Shown: positions 1-5,774, counted from the stretch's first letter. The stretch: DNA of 7,992 nucleotides from DASWUD01 sp036401755 (GCA_036401755.1 DASWUD010000176.1:1-7992), one strand, 5' to 3'. A program made the numbers and translations. Notes: generated by a model not told the origin, from the letters alone.

Positions 1-39
1 CGCCTGACAGCCCGTGGCATCCTCTCTATACTGTGTTCC

Positions 40-105
40 AACTTGGGGGCTCCTCTCGCAGTTTTGCTTGGTCGCTAACTACGATCCAGGAATCACCCCC
101 AAGTT
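40..105. repeat. Long-spaced perfect 10-bp inverted repeat near the left edge
   Basis: The arms AACTTGGGGG (40-49) and CCCCCAAGTT (96-105) are exact reverse complements separated by 46 bases. As RNA from either strand they could close a stem around a long internal region, but no T-tract follows on either strand. The surrounding bases 1-166 have no convincing coding region. A short plus-strand frame open from the window edge ends at 76-78, and a 66-codon plus-strand frame at 14-214 runs into apbE antisense; neither resembles a protein I know. The repeat could be part of a small structured RNA, a mobile-element remnant, or chance. Only the symmetry itself is certain. Confidence 0.4.
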
Positions 106-157
106 CCTTAACCTGGTTACTATTTCGGAACAGTTATTTAGGCACGCACAATTGAAT

Positions 158-180
158 GCGAGGAGCCTAGAGCTCCTCGC
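158..180 (-). terminator. Hairpin at the apbE stop codon, possible weak terminator
   Basis: A perfect 9-bp stem, GCGAGGAGC (158-166) against GCTCCTCGC (172-180), encloses a 5-base loop. Read on the minus strand, the loop contains the TAG stop codon of apbE, so the last codons of the gene form one arm. The bases after it on the minus strand (ATTCAATTGTGC) are not a real T-tract, so intrinsic termination would be inefficient. Stabilising the 3' end of the mRNA is an equally good reading. Confidence 0.35.
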
Positions 181-1216
181 TCAACACCACACGCGGTTTC
201 GGTGCCTCGTTTGAAAACTGCACGCGCATTGCCATGCGCGGGTTCATATAGACGGTCCCCTCCTCGTCCACGAGCATTACATAATGGATCCCCATCTGCT
301 TGGCCACCCGCGACCACTCATTCACGCCGGCAACGACCATCGCTGTAGCCGCCGCATCGGCGATGCTGCCATCGGCCTCGATGACCGTGGCTGAGGTGAT
401 GCCTTCGACAGGCCAGCCGGTTCGCGGATCAATAATGTGCGCATAACGCACCCCCTGCTCTTCCCGAAACCGTTCGTAATTACCCGAGGTATGGACCTGC
501 TCGCCATCGCGCACCTCCAGGGAGGCCAGTACACCATTGCCTTGAGGATGACGGATGCCAACACGCCACGGTCGATCACCATGTGAGCCGATCACCCCCA
601 GACCACCTCCTGCGTTGATGATGGCGTTGTGCACACCCGCATCGCGCAGCCATTGCAGCCCTAATCCGACGGCATAGCCCTTGGCGATACCCCCCAAATC
701 TATATCCACGGCCCGGTTGCTCGAACTGACGACTCCGTCTTTGATAGTGATATCGAGCATCGAGGGGTTCTGTTTGACCAACGCCGCTATCTTCTCGCGC
801 GACGGGAGCGGCCCCACGGGACGCTCGCTGCTATGAAAGCCCCATTCGGCGATCAGTTTTCCGATGGCGGGATTGAACAGGCAGCCACTGCGCTCGCACG
901 CCTCTTGTGATTTCTCCAGCAGGGGAATGAGCGACGGATCAACCTTGAGTGAGCGCCCCTCGGCGATGGCCTGATTGAGATCCGTCAGCGGCCCCTGCTC
1001 CCAGGCATGCCAGTCGTGATGCATCTGCTGGAAGCGCTCATTCAGCTCCTGGAAGGATTGTTGCGCTTTCTGCTCCGAGACGTCCCACAAGGTCACGTCA
1101 ACCAGGGTGCCGAAGACGTAGATTTTTTCGTTGTACTCCTGGGGGCGGGAGCAGGCGACAAGCAGCCAGGTGGTACATGCCAGCAGGGCGAGGATACGTG
1201 GGGCAAAGCTGAACAT
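167..1216 (-). CDS. apbE: ApbE-family FAD:protein FMN transferase, lipoprotein
   Basis: This enzyme class takes FMN from FAD and attaches it through a phosphoester bond to a Thr or Ser of exported flavoproteins such as NqrB/NqrC or RnfD/RnfG, using Mg2+, on the periplasmic side. The 349-residue product starts with a lipoprotein signal: a hydrophobic stretch at residues 8-20 and lipobox L-V-A-C with Cys22. ApbE hallmarks follow in order: DLGGIAKGY at 173-181, the glycine-rich NAGGG at 201-205 with PWRVGI just after it, HTSGNYER around 242-249, HIIDPRTGWP at 260-269, and the metal-site DAxxTA motif at 287-292 (Asp287, Thr291). The length is normal for the family. Residue 205 is Gly, where many relatives have Asp in the GGD motif. 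The start at 1216 is the first ATG after an in-frame stop and gives a good signal peptide, although the Shine-Dalgarno is weak. A terminator and a candidate promoter lie just upstream, so the gene is probably transcribed alone. No Nqr or Rnf gene is in view, so its substrate protein is unknown. Confidence 0.95.
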   Translation of the reverse strand: MFSFAPRILALLACTTWLLVACSRPQEYNEKIYVFGTLVDVTLWDVSEQKAQQSFQELNERFQQMHHDWHAWEQGPLTDLNQAIAEGRSLKVDPSLIPLLEKSQEACERSGCLFNPAIGKLIAEWGFHSSERPVGPLPSREKIAALVKQNPSMLDITIKDGVVSSSNRAVDIDLGGIAKGYAVGLGLQWLRDAGVHNAIINAGGGLGVIGSHGDRPWRVGIRHPQGNGVLASLEVRDGEQVHTSGNYERFREEQGVRYAHIIDPRTGWPVEGITSATVIEADGSIADAAATAMVVAGVNEWSRVAKQMGIHYVMLVDEEGTVYMNPRMAMRVQFSNEAPKPRVVLSEEL

Positions 1217-1248
1217 CGGGCGGGTCCATCAGGAAAGCCGGGATCTCC

Positions 1249-1279
1249 ATCATACCGTCTGAGGGGGACGCGCTGCCAA
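1249..1279 (-). promoter_or_regulatory. Candidate sigma-70 promoter for apbE
   Basis: On the minus strand, TTGGCA (1274-1279, 5 of 6 to the -35 consensus) and TATGAT (1249-1254, 5 of 6 to the -10 consensus) are separated by 19 bases, slightly longer than the ideal 17. Transcription would start near 1242 and leave a leader of about 25 bases before the apbE ATG. The -35 box begins inside the T-tract of the terminator at 1278-1304, so one transcript would end where the next promoter begins. Confidence 0.45.
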
Positions 1280-1304
1280 AAAAAATGCCCTGGGGACAGG
1301 GCAT
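1278..1304 (-). terminator. Rho-independent terminator of the dnaQ-side transcript
   Basis: ATGCCCTG (1285-1292) and CAGGGCAT (1297-1304) form a perfect 8-bp stem with a 4-base loop (TCCC on the minus strand). On the minus strand the stem is followed at once by eight T residues (the A run at 1278-1285, whose last base is shared with the stem). This is the textbook layout for minus-strand termination. It lies 188 bases beyond the stop of the small exported-protein gene and 62 bases before the apbE ATG. It probably ends the transcript carrying the small gene, and perhaps the whole methyltransferase-rnhA-dnaQ operon. Confidence 0.85.
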
Positions 1305-1309
1305 GGAAG

Positions 1310-1324
1310 TGCGCATGATGCGCA
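1310..1324. repeat. 15-bp perfect dyad next to the terminator
   Basis: TGCGCAT (1310-1316) and ATGCGCA (1318-1324) are exact reverse complements around a single central base. They lie 5 bases from the terminator stem. The symmetry suits a dimeric DNA-binding protein, or a second small hairpin with 6 paired bases and a 3-base loop. I do not recognise a known operator. Confidence 0.35.
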
Positions 1325-1396
1325 GGGGATGGGAGACAAGTGACATGAGAATTCACATATCACTAAGCGTAGCCGTTGAAAACAGGAGTTGCAGGT

Positions 1397-1422
1397 GAAA
1401 TTAATAAGAATTTTTTATTATT
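1397..1422. other. AT-only tract in a GC-rich gap
   Basis: This stretch consists of A and T except for a single G at 1397 and another at 1408, and is flanked by strongly GC-rich sequence. It contains short inverted arms TAATAA (1402-1407) and TTATTA (1415-1420). On the minus strand TTGTCC (1427-1432) and TTATTA (1402-1407) could be a poor -35/-10 pair with 19 bases between them. If so, that transcript would meet the terminator at 1278-1304 before apbE. This is weak evidence for a promoter; the composition itself is plain. Confidence 0.25.
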
Positions 1423-1491
1423 GCCGGGACAAGGCGGGGGCCGTCCCTGGCGGCTCCGGCAGGTACAAAGAGGCTGCCAGGTGGTGACCTG

Positions 1492-1809
1492 CTACTTAGC
1501 GCCGGGGCAGGAGCTACGTTGGCAGATGAGCGGGAGGGTATCCTCCATGTGAATAGTCAGCACGCCATTGTCAATACTGTAGGGGTAACGGGAGTAGCCG
1601 TCGGGCTCAGCGATCTCGATGAACCCGGGGACGTGACGGTAGGCAAGAGGCTCATCCTCGATAAAGTAGTGGGCCATGTCGAATCGCAGCGCCATCTTTG
1701 ACCCATCGCTGCTGCATTGCCAGCAGCCGAGTAGCGGGTTGGGTTCGCTTGCCTGGAGTACCGGACTAAGGAGCAGCACTCCGATAATAGTTGCCATTCT
1801 TAAAGACAT
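1492..1809 (-). CDS. Small exported protein of unknown function, two cysteine pairs
   Basis: I do not recognise this 105-residue protein. Residues 1-20 look like a Sec signal peptide: Arg4, a hydrophobic core at about 6-18, and a likely cleavage after L-Q-A20. The mature part of about 85 residues starts near a tryptophan motif, GCWQC (Cys29 and Cys32 in a CxxC), and ends with Cys96 and Cys101 four residues from the C-terminus. The four cysteines could form two disulfides in the periplasm or hold a metal. The middle is rich in Tyr, Pro and acidic residues and looks like a small beta-sheet fold. I chose the start at 1809 because AGGA lies 9 bases upstream and the signal peptide begins there. 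The same frame stays open to an ATG at 1896, but that would put 29 uncharacteristic residues before the signal. It lies 83 bases downstream of dnaQ on the same strand, so co-transcription is plausible. A real gene is likely; its function is unknown. Confidence 0.7.
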   Translation of the reverse strand: MSLRMATIIGVLLLSPVLQASEPNPLLGCWQCSSDGSKMALRFDMAHYFIEDEPLAYRHVPGFIEIAEPDGYSRYPYSIDNGVLTIHMEDTLPLICQRSSCPGAK

Positions 1810-1818
1810 TGCCGTTGT

Positions 1819-1822
1819 TCCT
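1819..1822 (-). promoter_or_regulatory. Shine-Dalgarno that fixes the small gene's start
   Basis: AGGA on the minus strand lies 9 bases before the ATG at 1809. The upstream in-frame ATG at 1896 overlaps the dnaQ stop codon. The SD therefore favours the 105-residue form that begins with the signal peptide. Confidence 0.55.
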
Positions 1823-1892
1823 GAAAAAGGGATTCCGTTGGGTAGTGAAAAATTACCTGAGGGTGCGCAGTACATCAACGCCCTGCCAATGC

Positions 1893-2612
1893 TCAATCAC
1901 CAAGCCGTTTCCAGAGGCAATTACCGCCACTCGCCTTGTCGAGCGCGGCAAGCCGCTCCTGGTGAAGCTGTAACTCCTCAGCGCTCGCCCGGATGACCTT
2001 GCCCGATTTTCGATTGGCCGGCAGCGGTCTTTGTATCTCGATACTCCGCGCATCACCCTCGCTGCCGAGTGCGCCGCCCAGCAGGAGGGTGGTCTGGCCG
2101 CCGGTCATCGCCAGATAGAGTTCGGCGAGGATCTCCGCATCGAGCAGTGCGCCATGCAGCTCGCGGTGCGAGTTGTCGATGCTGTACCGCTTGCACAGTG
2201 CGTCGAGGTTGTTCTTCTGTCCCGGGTGGAGTTTGCGCGCCATGACCAGGGTATCGACCACGCCGCATAACTCATCGATACGCCCGTGTCCCGCATCGAG
2301 CAGTTTCAGCTCATGGTTGAGAAAGCCGACATCGAAGGGGGCATTGTGGATGACCAGTTCAGCACCGCGGATAAAGGCAAGAAACTCCCCGGCGATATCG
2401 GCAAAGCGCGGCTTGTCGGCCAGCATCTCGTTGGTGATGCCGTGGACCTCGATGGCCCCTTCATCGATCTCCCGATCCGGCTGCAGATAGTGGTGGTAGG
2501 TGTTGCCAGTGAACTTGCGGTTGAGCAACTCCACACAGCCGATTTCGATAATGCGATGCCCCTCGGCAGGCTCCAGACCGGTGGTTTCTGTATCAAGTAT
2601 GATCTGTCGCAT
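1893..2612 (-). CDS. dnaQ: DNA polymerase III epsilon subunit, 3'-5' proofreading exonuclease
   Basis: DnaQ removes mismatched nucleotides behind the polymerase III alpha subunit in the replication core. The 239-residue product is close to the 243 of E. coli. The DEDDh exonuclease motifs are complete: Exo I DTETTG with Asp7 and Glu9, Exo II HNAPFDVGF with Asp94, and Exo III with His153 and Asp158. After the catalytic domain (about 1-172) a flexible, basic and Gln/Glu-rich tail follows (about 185-239), where E. coli DnaQ binds alpha. The frame stays open up to 2774, but the start at 2612 is clear: the exonuclease fold begins at residue 2, and a strong GAGGGGGA Shine-Dalgarno lies 6 bases upstream. 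The start lies inside the end of rnhA (20-base overlap), which implies coupled translation. E. coli has the two genes divergent; here they run in the same direction. Confidence 0.97.
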   Translation of the reverse strand: MRQIILDTETTGLEPAEGHRIIEIGCVELLNRKFTGNTYHHYLQPDREIDEGAIEVHGITNEMLADKPRFADIAGEFLAFIRGAELVIHNAPFDVGFLNHELKLLDAGHGRIDELCGVVDTLVMARKLHPGQKNNLDALCKRYSIDNSHRELHGALLDAEILAELYLAMTGGQTTLLLGGALGSEGDARSIEIQRPLPANRKSGKVIRASAEELQLHQERLAALDKASGGNCLWKRLGD

Positions 2613-3081
2613 GGACCGTCCCCCTCTTTGCATTGGCAAGCATTTCATCGATACCACGATTGGCCAGGGCATCGGCCCGCTCATTCTCCGGATGGCCGGT
2701 GTGGCCACGCACCCACTGCCACTCCACCTGATGATCGCGCAGGGCGGCATCGAGACGCTGCCAGAGATCCACATTCTTCACCGCCTTGCGATCAGCGGTC
2801 TTCCAGCCGCGCTTTTTCCAGCCGGCCATCCACTCGGTGATCCCTTTCATCACGTATTGCGAATCGGTGGTGATGCGCACCCGGCAGGCCCGTTTGAGAC
2901 TCTCCAAACCACTAATCGCCGCCATCAGCTCCATGCGGTTATTGGTGGTCTGTGGTTCGGCACCGTACAACTCCTTTTCGATACCACGGTAGCGCAACAA
3001 TACCCCCCAACCGCCAGGCCCCGGATTGCCCCGGCAGGCGCCGTCACTGAACAGCTCTACCCGATCATTACATTCGTTCAT
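2593..3081 (-). CDS. rnhA: Ribonuclease HI
   Basis: RNase HI cuts the RNA strand of RNA:DNA hybrids in the cytoplasm, removing R-loops and helping primer removal. The 162-residue protein is slightly longer than the 155 of E. coli. The four catalytic acids are all visible: Asp13 in FSDGACRGNPGPGGW, Glu51 in NNRMEL, Asp73 in TTDSQYV and Asp137 in ENERADALAN. The assisting histidine is His127 in the GHTGH loop. The basic, Trp-rich handle that grips the hybrid is at about 84-97 (WMAGWKKRGWK). The frame is open further upstream to 3222, but the ATG at 3081 has AGGGA 6 bases before it and overlaps the methyltransferase stop codon in an ATGA, a typical operon junction. Its 3' end contains the dnaQ ribosome-binding site and start. 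Confidence 0.97.
   Translation of the reverse strand: MNECNDRVELFSDGACRGNPGPGGWGVLLRYRGIEKELYGAEPQTTNNRMELMAAISGLESLKRACRVRITTDSQYVMKGITEWMAGWKKRGWKTADRKAVKNVDLWQRLDAALRDHQVEWQWVRGHTGHPENERADALANRGIDEMLANAKRGTVHATDHT
2619..2626 (-). promoter_or_regulatory. Strong dnaQ Shine-Dalgarno inside rnhA
   Basis: GAGGGGGA on the minus strand, 6 bases before the ATG at 2612, lies within the last codons of rnhA. It fixes the dnaQ start over the in-frame upstream ATG codons and suggests that rnhA and dnaQ are translated from one mRNA. Confidence 0.65.
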
Positions 3082-3869
3082 TGTTTGTCCCTGCGGGCCG
3101 TCGCCTCTGGCAGTTTGCCCTGCAGCAGACTGCGGCGCGGACGCCAACGTGGCTTGATCGGTGTGAGAGTGGTGAGGCGTTTTTTCGCCACCACTATATA
3201 AATGCCCCCCAGCCGCGGCCACCAGCGGCTGCCGGCGCGCTCGAGAAAATCGAGACGCTGCAACAGGCCGGCATGTCTTAACGGCGGGCGAAAAAAGAAG
3301 GTGCGCGTGAAGACAGTATCGAAACCCAGCAGAGCCAGCCAGTCACGAATGCGCATACTGCTGTAGAACCTGCCGCACCAAGGCACACGCTTATTCCAGC
3401 CAGTCAAGAGGCGCATAAGCCCCCAGACACTCCAGGGATTGAAACCGGCAATTACCACATGCCCCTCCGGAATCAGGATCCGCTCCACCTCGCGCAAGAC
3501 CTCATGAGGCGACGCAGCGTACTCCAGAAGATGGGGACAGAGAACCACGTCGATGGTGTCGTTGCCGATGGGCATCTGATCGGGCTCCCCGATAAACTGA
3601 CCAGTCTCACCCCTGGCCGGCCGTCTGACGCCATCCCGGCTCACCATCACCATGCGGTGGCGGATGCGCGAATCGAGCAGCAGATCGCACGGCAGGGCAT
3701 CCTCTAATTGCAGCAGGTGATAGCCGAACAGGTTGGTGAGCACCGCGCTGATCTGCTGCTGTTCGGCCACCGCCAATGTCCTGCCAGGCTCTTGGTCATA
3801 CCACCCCGCCAAAAGGCGCTGGGCCCGCCGGCTGTCACTGCAGGCATACGTGTTGAACCATCCCTTCAT
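3078..3869 (-). CDS. YafS-type class I SAM-dependent methyltransferase-like protein
   Basis: The 263-residue product matches my recollection of E. coli YafS, which occupies the same place beside rnhA. Shared features are an N-terminal LFGYHLLQL segment (47-55), a Methyltransferase_11-like core at 106-150 that ends in IAGFNPWSVWGL, and a segment near 166-184 with a run of the form R(F/Y)xxxMRxxDWLxLLGF. The core has the usual late motifs (DVVLCPHLLEYA, LREVERILIPEGHVVIAGFNP), but the N-terminal region lacks the glycine-rich GxGxG motif that usually contacts SAM; the matching place reads LLQLEDALPCD. E. coli YafS lacks it too, as far as I recall. Cofactor binding may therefore be altered or lost. 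The C-terminus is short and basic. The substrate is unknown. The start at 3869 is the first ATG and has only a poor Shine-Dalgarno. The stop overlaps the rnhA start (ATGA), so this is the first gene of the operon. Confidence 0.85.
   Translation of the reverse strand: MKGWFNTYACSDSRRAQRLLAGWYDQEPGRTLAVAEQQQISAVLTNLFGYHLLQLEDALPCDLLLDSRIRHRMVMVSRDGVRRPARGETGQFIGEPDQMPIGNDTIDVVLCPHLLEYAASPHEVLREVERILIPEGHVVIAGFNPWSVWGLMRLLTGWNKRVPWCGRFYSSMRIRDWLALLGFDTVFTRTFFFRPPLRHAGLLQRLDFLERAGSRWWPRLGGIYIVVAKKRLTTLTPIKPRWRPRRSLLQGKLPEATARRDKQ
3088..3092 (-). promoter_or_regulatory. Shine-Dalgarno that fixes the rnhA start
   Basis: AGGGA on the minus strand lies 6 bases before the ATG at 3081, inside the last codons of the methyltransferase gene. 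It supports the 162-residue RnhA over a longer form that would read back to 3222 in a second frame of that gene. Confidence 0.6.
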
Positions 3870-3939
3870 GGTATTCAGGACGCTCTCTGATTCCGGGTAA
3901 AAAAAGACGCAGCTACGCTTTGCCCCTGCTTAGAAGGCA

Positions 3940-3945
3940 ATTATA
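3940..3945 (-). promoter_or_regulatory. Candidate -10 box for the methyltransferase-rnhA-dnaQ operon
   Basis: On the minus strand this is a perfect TATAAT, placed to give a start near 3933 and a leader of about 64 bases before the ATG at 3869. I see no good -35 element 16-19 bases upstream (the region reads about GCCCGG), so an activator may be needed or the promoter may be weak. The position in the divergent gap and the exact -10 are the whole case. Confidence 0.4.
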
Positions 3946-4127
3946 TCCGGCCCACAAGATCACCGGGCAGAAAGCTGAGTACCATAACATGGAGGGTTTT
4001 GGAGCGGGTGGCATATGGAATTGCGGCTCTCACCGGTGCGCAACCGTGGACTCGCCACATCTGCCCCAGGGAGAATGATGTCATGAATTGAATAATCAAG
4101 GACTTGTAGGGGAACGTCACGGCTGGC

Positions 4128-5774
4128 ATGATGCGCCACATGCGCCTATCGATACGAACAAAAGCCCCAGCGGTGGCACTCCTTTTGGCCATCCTCACTG
4201 GATGCGCCCAGCAGCCCATCATGAAGGGAGCCATCCCCGCAGGAGAGGTCGCCAGCGCCCCACCGCCCGCCTCCGCCCCTGAAAAAGCGCCGCCCGTAAC
4301 CCGCCGGGAGCCTGTGACTCCTGCGGAGATCTGTAAGGAACCCCACGATATCTGGGTGCGTATCCGGCATGGCTTTGTACTGCCCGACAAGGAGAAGCCA
4401 GGCGTAGAGCCCGATCAGCTCTGGTTCGCGCGCCACCAGGAGTACCTTACCCGAGTCTCTGAACGCGCCACCCCCTACATGCACTACATCGTCGATTCAC
4501 TCGAAGCACGCGGCATGCCCACCGAGCTGGCGCTGCTCCCCGTAGTGGAGAGCGCCTTCCAGCCCTTCGCCTACTCCCATGGTCGCGCCGCCGGACTCTG
4601 GCAGTTCATCCCGGGCACCGGCAGCCGCTTCGGCCTGCGCCAGAACTGGTGGTATGACGGGCGCCGGGATGTGGCTCTCGCTACCACGGCCGCCCTCGAC
4701 TACCTGCAGGAGCTCAACCAGCTGTTTGAAGGGGATTGGCTCCTCTCCCTGGCTGCCTACAACGCCGGTGAAGGGACAGTGAAACGCGCTATCGCTCGCA
4801 ACCAGGCCAAGGGGTTACCGACCGATTTCTGGTCGCTGGAGCTGCCGAAAGAGACCCGCGGCTACGTGCCCAAGCTGCTGGCCATCTCCAACATCGTCGC
4901 CAATCCGCCTGCCAACGGGGTGGTGCTCCCCACCATCCCCGATGAGCCGTTTTTGAGTCGCGTAGAGGTGGGCTCGCAGATCGACCTGGCGCTCGCGGCG
5001 GAACTGGCAGAACTCTCGATGGAAGAGATCTATCGCTACAACCCCGGCTTCAATCGCTGGGCAACCGATCCCGACGGCCCGCACCATCTCATGCTCCCCA
5101 TCGAAAAGGTGGCCCTGTTCGAAGAGCGGCTCAAGGCGTATCCCGAAAGCGACCGGATCAGCTGGAACCACCACAGTGTCAAGAAGGGTGAAACCCTGAG
5201 CACCATCGCCAAGCGTTATGGCACCACCCCGGCAATCCTCAAATCGGCCAACCATATCAAGGGAAGCGCACTGCGTGTTGGACAGGGGCTGCTTATCCCC
5301 GTGTCTCGTGGCGATAAGCGTGACTATGCCCTCAGCGCCGATGCACGACTTATTAAAACCAAGAGCACGGTACGCGGCGACGATAAAATCGAATACGTGG
5401 TACGAAGCGGCGATACCCTGTGGGGCATCGCCCGCCAACATAATGTATCACCCGATGCCCTCGCCCAATGGAACGGCATGGCACCACGTGACCCGCTAAA
5501 GTCGGGAATGACCCTGGTGGTCTGGCGACAGGGCAACAGCAGCGCCTCAGCTGCCCGTTCCGTGCCCGACTTCGTCCACCCCATGCAGGAGAGCACCCGT
5601 CAACGGATCGGCTACACCGTACGTCGGGGTGACACCCTCTCGGCCATCTCGCAGCGTTTCCGGGTAAGCGTGGACAACCTCAAGCGCTGGAACAAGCTGA
5701 ACAGCAAACACATCCGCCCCGGCCAGAAGCTGACCCTCTACGTGGATGTGACCGCCCAGTCGGGACGCATCTAG
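4128..5774 (+). CDS. mltD: Membrane-bound lytic murein transglycosylase D with three LysM domains
   Basis: MltD cleaves the MurNAc-GlcNAc bond of peptidoglycan without water, forming 1,6-anhydroMurNAc ends, while anchored to the outer membrane. The 548-residue product has a lipoprotein signal with lipobox L-T-G-C (Cys26). A Pro/Ala-rich linker (about 36-66) follows. The SLT domain covers about 115-265: the catalytic Glu141 is in PVVESAFQPFAYS, followed by GRAAGLWQFIPGTG (152-165) and the LAAYNAGEG motif (208-216). A middle region (270-340) leads to three LysM peptidoglycan-binding domains at about 349-391, 422-466 and 495-538, each with the GETLS/GDTL signature. E. coli MltD is 452 residues with two. 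Starts at 4128, 4131 and 4140 are all possible; an in-frame stop lies at 4107-4109 and the nearest Shine-Dalgarno (AGGGGA, 4108-4113) is 14 bases from 4128. It is divergent from the methyltransferase gene and converges on yejF. Confidence 0.95.
   Translation: MMRHMRLSIRTKAPAVALLLAILTGCAQQPIMKGAIPAGEVASAPPPASAPEKAPPVTRREPVTPAEICKEPHDIWVRIRHGFVLPDKEKPGVEPDQLWFARHQEYLTRVSERATPYMHYIVDSLEARGMPTELALLPVVESAFQPFAYSHGRAAGLWQFIPGTGSRFGLRQNWWYDGRRDVALATTAALDYLQELNQLFEGDWLLSLAAYNAGEGTVKRAIARNQAKGLPTDFWSLELPKETRGYVPKLLAISNIVANPPANGVVLPTIPDEPFLSRVEVGSQIDLALAAELAELSMEEIYRYNPGFNRWATDPDGPHHLMLPIEKVALFEERLKAYPESDRISWNHHSVKKGETLSTIAKRYGTTPAILKSANHIKGSALRVGQGLLIPVSRGDKRDYALSADARLIKTKSTVRGDDKIEYVVRSGDTLWGIARQHNVSPDALAQWNGMAPRDPLKSGMTLVVWRQGNSSASAARSVPDFVHPMQESTRQRIGYTVRRGDTLSAISQRFRVSVDNLKRWNKLNSKHIRPGQKLTLYVDVTAQSGRI

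Noticed and set aside
1336..1361. GTGA...TCAC symmetry resembling a CRP site
   Set aside because: The half-sites are spaced about 9 bases apart rather than the 6 of the CRP consensus, and the core match is partial.
1217..1491. A tRNA gene downstream of dnaQ, as in E. coli (aspV)
   Set aside because: No T-loop GGTTCGA-like box or acceptor-stem pairing was seen in this gap or in the other intergenic stretches.
1478..1491. Hairpin CAGGT/ACCTG just after the small gene's stop
   Set aside because: The stem is only 5 bp and no T-tract follows; the real terminator is at 1278-1304.
2286..3201. Long plus-strand open frames antisense to dnaQ and rnhA (up to 233 codons)
   Set aside because: They lie opposite well-supported genes, encode no recognisable motif, and are the expected by-product of GC-rich codon use.
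3989..4078. Possible 29-codon leader peptide upstream of mltD
   Set aside because: There is no good Shine-Dalgarno and no regulatory codon run, and it is short enough to occur by chance.
3941..4390. Minus-strand frame of 149 codons across the divergent gap and the mltD 5' end
   Set aside because: It overlaps the mltD signal sequence, has no family motif and no GloB features, and no convincing ribosome-binding site.
4815..5441. Minus-strand open frame of 208 codons opposite mltD
   Set aside because: It is entirely antisense to the SLT-LysM coding sequence, whose domains are unmistakable, and its own product resembles nothing.
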